Positions 1 through 10,917 of a stretch of DNA of 64,000 nt are shown here, piece after piece. The notes beneath the pieces are model-generated. The model was not told the DNA's origin and searched no databases. It saw only the letters and a list, made by a program, of their open reading frames with translations. Numbering within the stretch: position 1 is the first letter of the stretch; the number at the start of each line of letters is the position of its first letter. A program made the position numbers and the translations under genes. The stretch lies in the NCBI GenBank assembly GCA_007258455.2, contig VDFB02344312.1, positions 1-64,000 on the forward strand, written 5' to 3'. This DNA is from Sequoia sempervirens. Its lineage: Eukaryota; Streptophyta; Pinopsida; Cupressales; Cupressaceae.

Positions 1-1010
1 AAGCCTCAGTTGAAGAAAGAGCAATGGCATGTTGCTTCTTTCTCTGCCAGCAAATGGGACCGAAACCATAATGACAATGATAGCCAAAGGTGGGTAAGTC
101 TAAACTTGTGCCTACTGTATAGTGAATCCCATACTGATGAGTGCCCTGGATGTAGTGCAAGATGTGTTTTGTAGCTTTCTAATGAAGCTCATGTGGTTTT
201 GTCATGAAGCGCGAAACAATGCCAATTGCAAAGGAAATGCCAAGTTGAGTATGATTCAAGTAGATGAGGCTACCAACAAGTTAACGATACAATGTAGCAT
301 CAACTATGGGTGTGGAACATTTTGCCTCAAGCTTAACTCCAAATAAAAAGGGAGTCGAGGTAGGCTTACAATTAGTCATATGAAAACATGACAAAAGATA
401 AAGAGCATACTTGGGTTGTGCAAGAGAGATCCCGAAAGAGGTTTGAGTGATCTCCATACTAAGAAAGTAGTGCAAGAGACCCAAGTCAGTCATGGAAAAT
501 CTATCATGCAAAGCATTCTTCACAATTGTCATGATGGATGAAGTGCTCCCAGTGATAATCAAGTCATCAACATAGAGAGCCAAGAAGAGAAGAGCATCCT
601 CCTGATGTAAGATGTAGATATTCATATATGAGTGGCATTTAGAAAACCCACTAGAGAGAAGAAAGGATTCTATTTTGGCATACCAAGCTCGTGGAGCCTG
701 TTTGAAGCCACAGAGATACTCTTAAATTTGCAAACCAATGAAGAATCTTGAATGAATCCTTGTGGCTGCTCCATATAAATTTCTTTATGTAGATCTTTGT
801 GAAGAAATTCACTCTTCACGTCCATTTGATGTACAACCCAACCATGAGCTAGAGAAATAGCAAGTAGCAAGCGAATGGAGTTCATTTTGGCAATAGGGTT
901 AAAGGTCTTAGTGTAGTTAATAGCTGGTATTTCAGAGAAACCTTTGGCCATAAGTCATGTTTTATATTTGTCAACTATTTTAGAACTCCGCCAAGGATAG
1001 CATTCTGCCA
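1..1010 (-). pseudogene. Ty1/copia pol remnant (reverse transcriptase to RNase H)
   Basis: Read on the minus strand from about 1010 down to 1, this is the C-terminal half of a copia polyprotein. In order it shows the RT start (AKGF...INYTKTFNPIAKMNSIRLLLAI), the 'VHQMDVKSEFLH' block, the catalytic LYVDDLIITG box (near 560-590), 'MTDLGLLHYFL', then the RNase H region with 'LVGSLIYL' and, at the window edge, 'KKQHAIALSSTEA'. Frames change near 625-670 and near 281, and stops interrupt the RNase H part, so it is not functional. The RT normally makes element cDNA. The element continues beyond base 1. Its integrase and LTRs are not visible, and it abuts the tail of a LINE relic at about 1080. Confidence 0.9.
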
Positions 1011-1082
1011 GATAAAATTAGCTAACCACCAATTTAGTTGTCCGCTAAATTCTCGTCCAAATCTGGTGGCTTTGAGATTTTT

Positions 1083-3320
1083 TTATATATTTTGTTTTTG
1101 ATTGGTAAGAAAGTTTTATAAAGATACTGGAAATAAGACTGGCCAACACCAGTTGAGATCACAAAAGAGGGATCTCATCCCCATGCATGGAGCTATAGTT
1201 GATTTGTACAGCCATGATTATTTTGGACCACACAAAATTTTTCCTACTTAACCACATTTTCATCCTAAATTAAAAGACAATGACTGACCTACTTTACCGA
1301 CTGCCCATCTACTCCTATGCATAGTGCAAATTCCACAAACTGTCCATATCAGTTCAAATTATGAAATAGATTCCTAGCAGTCCATGCCTACTAAATGTTG
1401 ACCCCTGGTTCTACTTGAGAACCCAACTTATTTTCTATTTCCTTTAATTTGAGGATAAGCTTTTCTTTTTTTTGTGCTCTCTGCCTATTAATTTCCCCTT
1501 CATTCTGATGTTGCATTTTGTTGGAAGCTTCCCCAATTTGACTGCGGTTCCTCTTTTTTCTTTACTATTTGCCAATCATTTCCCACAACTCTATCAATTG
1601 AGTCCTTTAAGATTTGTGTTGGAGCCTGAGGGGAGCAACACTCAGTGGTTGTGGTATTGGAACCATCACCTACTACCATTGAGCCTTGAGAAGTAGCTTC
1701 CCTACCGTTAGCATGAGTCAATTCCTATTCAAATTTTGAGTGTTTAGGAGCCTCATCAATCTTCCCCTCCAACATGTTATCACAAGTTTTGGGTGAATTG
1801 AATACAAAATAATGTTTGGGAGTAGCATCTTTCCACCAAGATGCCACCCGTTTTGTTTGAGATTTTATATTTGGGCAATCTGCTGCCATGTGACCTATTT
1901 TGTAGCATCTCCTACACCTAAATGTTACTCCCTCGTAATCCAATGATTGATGCCAGCTGCTACCGTTCGCATTCAAGATGATTTCAACTGGAAGAGCTTT
2001 GGAGGTTTCCAACTCAACCAGGATCCTAGCGAAGGTTGTGTGAATGTAATCTCTTGAATTTTCATCTGAACATATGAATTTGCCAAGGGTATTGCCAAAT
2101 GTTGCAAAACAAGATTCAAACCAATACTGGAGGGGAAGATTTGGAAGGCGAACCCAAATTGGCATAAATGAGAATGATTCAGTGGTCGGATCAAAATTTG
2201 GATGCCATGGTTTTAAAAATAGTGAACTCTCTCCCCATAACCATGAGTGACTGAAAATCACATTTATGTCTTGCTTGTTGTCAAAGACCACTGTAAAAAA
2301 GCCTCTTGCGCTAGGATAAATTTCCAAGGTGTTTTTCATCAAGGGAATCCAAGATTTTGAAATCCACTCGTGCAACATTGGCAAACTGGGCCATAATTGG
2401 TTGAACCTACCTATTAACCCATTCTCATAAAAGAACAATTCATTTTCATGTAATTCCTTCAATAAAGTGTTGTCAAAGTTCAATTTCAAAGGTACCTTCA
2501 TGCACTAAACAACCCTCCTATAGGTTGCACCTGATAGTTTTGAATCCGATGAGACATTAGAGGTGATAGCCCTAGTGCTATCCAAAGAGATGCCAGACCT
2601 AGGGACATCCCCTGATCGCACCTTGAATCCTTGCCCATTTTTTAACGCATCCAAGAAAGAGAGATTTGTTCCAGGTTCGGCTCCAGAAAGCAATTTTTTG
2701 GTAGTTGTTGTGGATCTTGAAGAAGCCTCATCCACCAGACACCCAACCCCACACCTCTCCCGTGAACCTTCACCAACAGAAAGTGATGTCGATGAGCTAA
2801 TTCCCACAGAGCCCTGTAAATGCGTGCCACTATTGGACAACATCTTTGACGATCCAGGAGAAGCCTTATGGAACTGCAAGGGATAAGAGATGACATCATT
2901 TTGTGTCACCAGAGAAACCTTTGATTGCAGATTAGGAGAAGCCCTAGCCGAGCTAGGGCACAGACCGAGATGCATATCAATGACATCTAAAACATAGTTA
3001 GATTGAGCCCCAAATCTCATATTATTTCCATCAACCAAGGGTCGAGGAGAGGCACCATTCGAATCACCCTTGCGCCCCCCAACAATAGTTTGAACATTAT
3101 TGCTGTTACCAACAGAAAGCTACACAATAAAGGAAGGAATCCAACCAGTTTTTCTTGACGAGTCTTTGTTCACCATCGGGCGATCTCTCAAAGAATCGAA
3201 AGTAGGAGCCTCCCTGCATCCATGGAAAGCACTAAAGGATCCAAAAGCTTCATCAACACCCACAACCCTAGTAGAACGGGAATTCGGCAGCGACGCCATC
3301 TTTTTTTCAATCCATTAAAA
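1083..3320 (-). mobile_element. LINE relic lacking ORF2
   Basis: Only ORF1 (3299-1500) is recognisable. About 300 bases further on, the minus strand ends in an A-rich tail near 1083-1115 with the motif TATAAAACTTTCTTACCAAT, a usual kind of plant LINE 3' end. No endonuclease or RT lies between, so ORF2 was probably removed by an internal deletion. The region 1190-1500 has no recognisable coding. The 5' limit is uncertain; upstream of the ORF1 start the DNA becomes very AT-rich. Confidence 0.6.
1500..3299 (-). pseudogene. LINE ORF1, DUF4283 plus zinc knuckle
   Basis: The start is the ATG at 3299 (MASLPNSRSTRV). The frame is broken by a stop near 3120 and by frame changes near 2500 and 1720. 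The middle part (2501-1725, 258 codons open) has the DUF4283 signature: 'GFFTVVFDN', 'SLFLKPWHPNFDP', 'PIWVRLPNLPLQYW', 'ARILVELE'. It is followed by a CX2CX4HX4C knuckle (CRRCYKIGHMAADCP, near 1890). Plant L1 ORF1 proteins of this type bind the element RNA. The N-terminal 170 residues are serine-rich and low in complexity. The last segment ends at a TGA at 1502-1500. Decayed; identity is firm from the knuckle and the DUF4283 blocks. Confidence 0.85.
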
Positions 3321-4733
3321 GGGAGATTTTTTAATTAAAAAATTATTAAAAAGTGTCAACACATTTAAAAAATTAGGTAAAAAATTGGTTTTAATATTAA
3401 AACATTAAAAACCATTGATGGATTTTTTCTAAGATTAGATTTTTTAACATAAAAAATATTAAAAACAATAAAATTGTCGGCAAACTTTTAAAAGTTGAAT
3501 TTTTTAACATTTAAAATATTAAAAACTTTATAAAAATTAAAATAAAATTCAAAGGCTTGAGAGGAGGCCAGCACTCACTTGTATGATTGTGCTGCACTGT
3601 GAAAGTGCCGAGTACTAATGCCCTTACTGTGGTACCTCGTAAGAAGTACATGTGGCAGGACTACATGTAGAAATTATCTATACAAGGTACTAAGCATAAT
3701 TTTTTTTTTTAAAATGGTTTGTTTTAAAAAAGTGTGAAATTTTTTTTAGTTTTTATTTTTTGGTTTTAAATTTTAAAATTTTTAAAAGAACAATAATATA
3801 TTTTGTCAAATGTATATATATATATATGTATGTATGTATATATTCAAATTTTTAGTTTTTTAAAACCAAATATAAAATATATTGGGAAAAACAAATTAAA
3901 ACAAAAAAATATTTATTTTAAAACAAAAAATATTTTATTTTAAAACAAAAATTATATATATATTTTTAAACTAGTTTGTTCATGGGGGCCAAATGGCTCC
4001 CTAGATAATTTTTTTTTACCTTACCTAGCAACTTTGTCCAAAATCGACATTGTGACAATCAATTTTATGGTTTTTGAGCCTTCTAAGCATAATTGCAAGG
4101 TCAGATTTGACCCAAAATGCTATGAAATGATGGCTTGTTGTTGGACTTAGCAATGAACCTCTTGCTTCAAATTGTTGTAGATCTTGCCTTCGGTGTCCAT
4201 TTCAGGTGAAATAAAGGGAAGATATGACTATCTCAATTGCTCTAGACTTAATGGTGAGCTCAAAATCTCTCTAGGAAGCTTTAGAAGACCCGCAACTAAC
4301 AAGTCAATGTATGAACCCTCCAGAAACTAATGTTTTTTTCACACTTATCTGATTCTCTAGACCATCCAAGGATGCAAGAGAAGAGCATACTCAATGCTTT
4401 TAAAAAAATAGTTCTACAATCTCATATTTCCTAAAAGATTGTTGACCCACAACTCATTAAATGGATGTGATACCATGTGAGATTTGCTAACTAGCCTACC
4501 CCAAGATACAAATGATTGAAGGAAATCAAATACATAAATATGAGATAGATATAAGCAGATTATGACAAGTGTTGTCATGCTATGAGGTGTGACAACTCAT
4601 GTCATTAAAGCTCAACAACCTTATCCCTATGTAAAGTTAAGCTAGTGTGAAGAGGACTTAACTGGAGAACTAGATAGGAAATGAACTAGTTAGATAAAGT
4701 ACCCCTTTCACACTAACAAGAATTAAGGAGGAC
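3321..4733. other. AT-rich intergenic stretch, no gene seen
   Basis: The first 650 bases are dominated by A/T runs and TTAAAA-like words. There is a TA/TATG microsatellite at about 3812-3842, then ordinary sequence without ORFs or recognisable protein similarity on either strand. It may contain the truncated remainder of element A's left LTR, but I see no matching copy of the right LTR upstream of 4734. Confidence 0.5.
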
Positions 4734-4968
4734 CCATTTGCCTTCTTGGGTGAAGGGGTCCTAGGCCCTAAACCTAGGACATACATTTTCCAAGATGTCT
4801 AATTAAGTGTATGCATTGATTAAATATGGCTTTTCCTTTCAAAAATATGAAATTAATTAGGCTTGTGAATGCATAATTGGGTCAATTAAAGGCTTAATTA
4901 AGTCCAATTAATAAAGGGGATGCAAACATAATGTGAAAATGTAAAGGTGTACATTTTTCTACACTATA
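4734..4968 (-). repeat. Element A left (3') LTR, truncated
   Basis: About 235 bp match 10554-10798 closely. Shared words include TCCTAGGCCCTAAACCTAGG, 'ataaaggggatgcaaacata' and the terminal 'tttttctacacta'. In this copy the terminal TG (minus strand) has decayed to TA. Upstream of 4734 the similarity stops abruptly, so roughly 1.2 kb of this LTR is missing relative to the right copy. Confidence 0.75.
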
Positions 4969-4983
4969 TTTAGCCCCCACTTT
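4969..4983 (-). other. Polypurine tract of element A
   Basis: On the minus strand the sequence AAAGTGGGGGCTAAA directly precedes the left LTR. A purine run at this spot is what primes plus-strand DNA synthesis and fixes the element's orientation as minus. Confidence 0.6.
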
Positions 4984-6004
4984 AGTGAGAGTATGAACTT
5001 ATGTTTAGAATTACATTAAAGTAGATAAATATGCATCAAGAGGGGTCCAAGTGCACAAATGTCAATCAGATAGGATGACAAGGATCAAGGAGGTTGTGCA
5101 AGCCCCCAGGATCTAAGATCCCATGGCAACCAACATAAGTAAAAAGGGACACACACATATGTATGATATGAAATAGCAAGACAAGATACACAAGCATATA
5201 ATGTCAAAATTAATGCAAGGAGGAAAGAAAGATGGACTAGCAAGTTCCATTATGCCACGTCCGTTAAATACACTCGTAAGGATGTAAAATCACTTATGAA
5301 ACACATGGCTCCACAAGCAAGCAAGTTTTGTTATATGCTAGGTGGCCATGAAAAATATGCTCACAAGGGCTAGTGTAATCCGATATACACTAGATGAGCC
5401 CCCAAGACAAATATAAGAAACACACACTAGGTGGGTATGTACCCACAAAAAGGTGGTTGATGTGAAAGTCGTGTTAGGTCTATAGGATCCCATATGTCAA
5501 CCATACCAAAACTTATACTCCCTAATAACTTTGATAAGGCACCACAACATGATTAATATGCTATGATAATTCTACACTAAATTCAACCTTTATGAACAAA
5601 GTGAAGCAAGAAATGTCAAAATGTTAATTCCAAAATGAAATAATGTCAATGTAATGGTCACACTTCCTAGGAGATGTATGCTACCATCACTAAGAAGGGA
5701 ACATGCAAACAATGATCAGGGGACAATATGCCCCCCACTTAAAATGTCAACATACTTGCTATGTTGGTATTTTAAGTAGAAAGAGAGGAAGAGGAGATCC
5801 TTGAAAATAATGCATACCACCAAAAACTAGTTATCCTTGCCCCACAAATGTAGAGATAAAGGCAACCACCAAGAACTATCATGTTGTTTCCAAGAGAAAT
5901 ATTGTTGCACCTAAAATTGTACCTCCATGGATGGCAATGAGCAAGACACATAAAGCTACTAATGCCACATAGTGATGAGCAACATGATAAGATGAAAATT
6001 ATTA

Positions 6005-6454
6005 TCAATTAGAGGAAATAGGTGCATCAACATAGGGAAGAGCACCACAATCCTTAAGATGTTGAGTTTTTTTACTCAAAGCCTTACATTCATTGGTAGA
6101 ATGACCGTGAACTCGATGATATGCACAAAATGTACTTTTGTTGTAAAATTTCTTTTGTGTTCTTCGAGGGAGAGATATCAAGCGGGCTTGGAGAAGCCTT
6201 GACAAGGTATCCTCAATAGTAGAAGATGGTCCTTTATTTTGTGACAAAGATATCTCTTGCTTACTGCAAGGTGTCATACATACACAAGACTCTCTAGACT
6301 GCGAGATTTTGTACTCTCCCTTAAAGGAGGGTGTAAAATATAATGAAGCCCAATCATTACTAAGATATGTGTTTGAAGATGAAGCAATATTTGTCCTAGG
6401 AGTGTTGTGTGTGATGACATTGATATTAAGTGAAGGTTTCTTTGATGCTTTCAT
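6005..6454 (-). pseudogene. Element A gag-type zinc-knuckle segment
   Basis: The 149-codon open frame contains 'NDWASLYFTPSFKGEYKI' and, near its C-terminus, a CX2HX4HX4C-like knuckle (CAYHRVHGHSTNECKAL...LKDCGAL) typical of the nucleocapsid part of Tat-like gypsy gag proteins. It lies downstream of the protease on this strand, whereas gag knuckles normally precede protease. The 'DW.SL.FTP.F.GEYKI' motif occurs again in the preceding frame, so an internal duplication or rearrangement is likely. Confidence 0.65.
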
Positions 6455-6829
6455 TTATTTTGAAGGACAATAACCAAGACCTCTAGTTGTTTCTTGTGTG
6501 TAAGGATCTATAGGGACATAGATACCTTGTTCTTTAATACCACTTCCTTTTCCTTTATAGCCAAGTTGTTTCAAAAGGGCATAACCTCTTCCATAAAAAA
6601 AATCCATTTCTTTTGGATTTGGTGGTTTCTCATGATCACACTCATCATATGTGGATGTATAACTTGTGTTTTCCTCTTCTTTGGTAAAATTTGTGGGCTT
6701 ACATGGTTTTAATGACTCAACTTGTGTGGATATTATGTCAGCTTCTTTCTCTTGTCCTGATTTTTGTGTAATCTTGTATTCTCCCATGAATGTAGGTGTA
6801 AAATCTAATGAACACCAATCATCATCCAA
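6455..6829 (-). pseudogene. Element A G-patch-like segment
   Basis: This 124-codon frame begins MDDDWCSLDFTPTFMGEYKI and ends in a glycine-rich block (GYALLKQLGYKGKGSGIKEQGI...TRGLGY) that fits a G-patch, a short RNA-associated domain found next to protease or gag in several plant gypsy elements. The same block occurs in the intact ORF of element C (residues about 541-581), which shows that the two elements share a gene. It lies between the protease remnant and the knuckle segment. Confidence 0.6.
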
Positions 6830-6960
6830 TAGTTTTGTAATTGAACAAGTGCAATTTTTTTCTCTTTTTCTTCCTCTTGCATAGGATCTACTTGTGAGGT
6901 TGGTATTAATGTTTTCAAAAGACTCTCTTTATCTTTCTTAGTTTGCAAGCAACTTTTTAA

Positions 6961-7663
6961 TTAGAGGTCATCTTTGATTATGTAGACCTCATTCTTATAA
7001 AAATACTTCATTAAGCGATGAAGGGTTGAAGGGACTCCATTCATTTCATGAATCCATGGTCTACCCAAAAGAAGATTATATGAGAGATCTTGAGGCATGA
7101 CATGGATAGGAGTTTGCAATGTAACTTTTCCAACTTTCACAAGTAATGTTATCACACCAAGAGGTTACTTTCCCACATTATCAAAACCATGAATAGATAA
7201 GGAATCTAGTTCAATCTTAGTTATCCACTCCAATCTTATCCAAGAGGTTTATACTACACACATTAAGGGCCAAACCATTTTCAATGAGAGTTCTTTTTAT
7301 TACACGTCTATTAATGGCAACCAATATCATCAAGGCCTCATTTTGTTTTTGTATCTCCAATGGAGGTAACTCAACTTGATGAAAGGTAATGTCTAAGTTG
7401 ACTGAGTTCATACCTTGAATTAGGGCTACTACATCATTTGGTTGTGCACTAGGAGGGACCACTATTTGTTGTAAAGAACTTTGAAGCATGCTATGATAAT
7501 TAGGTGAAGCTTGAATAAGATACCATAAAGAAATCTTAGCAAGAGTGTTTCTAATTTTTTCCACAAGATCATACTCCTTTCCACTGTGTGAAGGAAAACG
7601 AGGAACACTAGAAAAAATAGGTTGAGGTAATGGTAATGAAGTAGGTATGGTTTTTGGTTGCAT
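6961..7663 (-). pseudogene. Element A retropepsin remnant
   Basis: Two frames (7663-7217 and 7155-6961) together read as a plant gypsy aspartic protease. The active-site region appears as 'RTLIENGLALNVCSINLLDKIGV', with E in place of the catalytic D and no threonine/serine-glycine. The downstream flap and conserved block reads 'TPIHVMPQDLSYNLLLGRPWIHEMNGVPSTLHRLMKYF'. A frameshift near 7217 and a stop near 7165 disable it. The protease would process the gag polyprotein. About 90 residues N-terminal to the active site are low in complexity. Confidence 0.8.
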
Positions 7664-8019
7664 ATTGTTCCTTATATTATATGTGTGAGAAATGATATTA
7701 TAACTTGGTTGCTACGAAACATTGTTACTAGTGAGTTGTCTTGTAAAATTTAAGATATGTCCAAGAGGTTTTGGTTGGTGTTGTGGTGGTCCTATGAGAA
7801 GAAGTGGCTCAGGAGATGACTTGGGAGGGCCAATAATTAAAGTACTCTTAGGAGGTTTAAAATGAATCTAAGGTGGACCAATAATCAAGGAGATCTAATG
7901 AACACTTGTGCATTCATAACCTCAGTGGATGTTACTTCTTATTGATGATTTTCTAAAGAGGGGGATTGGAGGTTGACTTATCCTCTTCATCTACATTCTA
8001 TTTCGAAAGAAATGTATCT

Positions 8020-8480
8020 ATGATATCATCTTTATTTTTCACAATATCTTCCCAAGTGGGAGAAGAATTGAGAGAGGGATAAACAAGATTCTCATGATTC
8101 TTCATGATTGTATCTCCTTTCACCAAGATAGCTTTGTCACATATATGAGAGGAATTGGTAGAAGAACAACTATAGTTTTTATGATTATCCATGATTTTAG
8201 TCTCTTGCACTAAATTATTCTCAAAAGTGGGAGAGATAATGGCAGATGAATGGAGACTCATCCTCTTGTGCCATAATATCCTCCCAAGTGGGAGAAGTAG
8301 GTGGAGAGGGACAAACAAGATTCTCATGATTCTCAATGATTGTATCTTCTTTCACCAAGATACCTTCATCACGAATAGGAGAGCTATCAGAAGAAGAATA
8401 ATTATGGTTTTCATGATTATCCATGCTTGTATCTTCTTATATCAAAACATCCTCACAAATAGGAGAGATATTAGGGGATG
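8020..8480 (-). repeat. 232-bp tandem duplication in the element A coding region
   Basis: Two units about 232 bp apart (for example 'atgattatccatg' near 8181 and 8413) encode similar peptides on the minus strand, each with 'DTI..NHENLV.PS...SPTWEDI'. Weaker copies appear to continue to about 8600. This is probably an expanded low-complexity part of the element's gag-like protein. Confidence 0.65.
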
Positions 8481-8599
8481 AGTGAAGGATAGGAAAGGTG
8501 ATTTTAAGGAATGTGTCAACAATTTCATTCTCTTACACTAAGATGTCCTCATAACTAGAAAAGATAGTGGGAGGATGGCTAACATGTTTCTTAATGACC

Positions 8600-9344
8600 T
8601 CATTTATTTACCCTAAATTTTATTCATAAGAAGGGATGTTGTACTTATGCAATCCATTCTTAACCATGTTAAAACCACGTCTTTGAAAAGGAAACATGCT
8701 AACATGAATAGTAATTTATTCAACATATGTAATGATTTAGGAAATGTAACCAATTTTCCTACACATCTAATGATTGTTAATACTAAAATGAAATAATTAT
8801 TTTCCCAAAGTTGCAACAAATCAACCAAAATAACATCTTTCTTGCACAAGCAAATTTTTTTTCCAGAATTTCAAAATAGACTTCTACAAGCTAGAACAAA
8901 TTGATAATTCAAAGATAAAATATTGTGCAAAAGTTGTCTGAGACACCTGTACAAGGATAGATTCGCCCTAGAGTGACCAAGTCCTTAGATAGGGTTCTAA
9001 AAAATTAAAAATGCAAATTATGAGTTATTGTTTGTGTTCTCTGTTCGAGGTTGCAAACAATGAATTTTGTGACATATTTTTCTAGTTTTAGGTGTCCTAA
9101 TACAAGTGCAATTAGTGAAAACAAGTGAACAAGGTGACAACTTTTGAGATGCAATTTGAACTAAAATGTTGATCTAAATGATTGAAATACACTTTTGACG
9201 TAACTACAATAAAAGATGTATGCAAAAACTGATGCAAAAAAAATTGATTTTTTATTAATTTTAAAACCCTAAATGAGATGCAATGCAAACTAATGCAAAC
9301 CTAGATCTAGGATTTTAAGGATCTTCAAATAGAAAATATGATGT
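8600..9344 (-). other. Element A leader, no gene recognised
   Basis: This AT-rich stretch lies between the PBS and the first coding-like frames of element A. Only short open frames occur, with no recognisable similarity. It probably corresponds to the untranslated leader plus a decayed gag N-terminus. Confidence 0.4.
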
Positions 9345-9362
9345 GCAATATCGGGTTCACCA
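9345..9362 (-). other. Element A primer-binding site
   Basis: On the minus strand the 5' LTR end ...TTTCA is followed by TTT and then TGGTGAACCCGATATTGC. The TGG start pairs with a tRNA 3' CCA. The same TGGTGAACC core follows the LTRs of elements B and C. I cannot name the tRNA. Confidence 0.6.
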
Positions 9363-9365
9363 AAA

Positions 9366-10798
9366 TGAAACATAGAAAATGGTAAGCATGTGTTCTTTTC
9401 CAATATGAAATGATTAAAATATGTGTGATATAAGGGTTTAAACACACTTAACTTTCCCTAATTTCATTAGAAAAAGAGATCTCCAAAGGCTAGGATTGAC
9501 TTTCAACCCTAAGGTGATTCAACCCTAGCCTAGGATCTATTATTTTCCCTTATGATAGAAAATGGTAAAATATGACTGAAATGCACTTTTGGGAGATGAA
9601 ATAAAATAGCAAATGAACTTAATTATGTGAAGTAAAACTTGAAATGAAAATTTAAAGCATAATACTAACGAAAACCATAACCTTCTGGAAGATATGAGAA
9701 GGTTAAATTGTTGTGCATCTATCACCAAAAGTATTGCAGAGTGTCTTGCTAGGACTCATTCACCTAGGTGAATGGGTCTTTGTATAGGGTTTTTCCTCAA
9801 CTTTGGAGGTCCTCTGGTGAAAGATTTGAGCTTCCATTTTCCCTAGGTTTCATTGTCATAAATTCAAAAATAAATTTGGGATCCGAGTTTTTGTGGCTTG
9901 ATGATAATGATGAAAACTTTGACAACTTTGTAAAATTGCACTTTTGATCAATCTTCAAACCTTCTTCACCTGCAAATTTTCACATACGCAATGAGAGGGA
10001 ATTTTTTTCTTTTTGGATGAATAAGGGTTTTCCTTGGTCAAACCCTAGTTTGGTAATTAAACCTTAAAAAATGGAGGAATTGATGAATGAAATTTTTTTG
10101 TTACACCTCACCAAAACCTTTAATGGTTTCCCTTAGAGGACTGAAGTCTATCACATCACTCCAAGGATTGTACCTTGCATGAAATGGCTTGATTGGATGC
10201 TTGATTTGACACTTTATTTGATACTTGATTGCTTGAAACTACATCACAATGTTGGTTCCAAAAACATGCATGAATACAAATAACTTTGACATCATGATAG
10301 GATCTTGAATGTTGTTATAGATCATGCTTGATAAATCTGCCCTTCAATGCTCAAGTGACAATAATATTTTCTCATGTGAAAGTTTCTTTAATGTTGCTTC
10401 TTGCTTATCTATATTTGAATTGATAAAAAGGCCTTTTATTTATAGGTCTTCCCTTAATTTCTCGACAATTAAACATCACAAACCAAAATTTTCAATTTGA
10501 ATTTAGATCATTAAAATTCCATTAAAAACATATTACAAAATGGGTCCTGAGACTTAAGGAGGACCCATTCTCCCTTGGGAAAATGGGTCCTAGGCCCTAA
10601 ACCTAGGACACATATTTTCCAAGATGTGTAATTAAGTGTATGCATTGATTAAATGTGGGTTTCCCTTTTGAATTTAACAAAAGTAATTAGGCTTGTGAAT
10701 TCATAATTGGGCCAATTAAAGGATTAATTAAGTCTCATTAATAAAGGGGATGCAAACATAGTGTGAAAATGTAAAGATGTAAATTTTTCTACACTACA
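9366..10798 (-). repeat. Element A right (5') LTR
   Basis: On the minus strand this runs from TGTAGTGTAGAAAA (10798) to ...TTTCA (9366), about 1.43 kb, bounded by the PBS. Its first 245 bases match the left LTR. It contains a TATA box (10444-10437) and two overlapping hairpins at 10561-10609. The lower boundary rests on the PBS and a terminal CA, because the left copy is truncated. Confidence 0.55.
10437..10444 (-). promoter_or_regulatory. TATA box in element A 5' LTR
   Basis: The minus strand reads CCTATAAATAAAAGG about 360 bases into the LTR, a plausible RNA polymerase II core promoter for the element transcript. It is the only good TATA match in this LTR. Confidence 0.45.
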
Positions 10799-10917
10799 CA
10801 TGGTAAAACTAGTTTTATATTTAAATAAAAATAAGTTAAAACTTCAAGTGATTACTATGATAAGTATTTGTACATTGGTTTCAATAAAAATTTGATTAAG
10901 AAGAATTAATATACCAA

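Larger units (their letters stand above)
4734..10798 (-). mobile_element. Element A: gypsy-like LTR element without RT
   Basis: A direct repeat (4734-4968 and 10554-10798) marks the LTR 5' portions on the minus strand. On that strand the LTR starts TGTAGTGTAG. The right (5') LTR appears to run to 9366, where it is followed by a PBS. The left (3') LTR is preceded by a polypurine tract but is truncated at about 235 bp. Between them lie protease, G-patch-like and knuckle pieces on the minus strand, all broken. No RT, RNase H or integrase is visible in the 4.4-kb interior, so the element was probably non-autonomous or has lost pol. The Tat-like affiliation is inferred from the protease and knuckle style. 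Confidence 0.7.
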
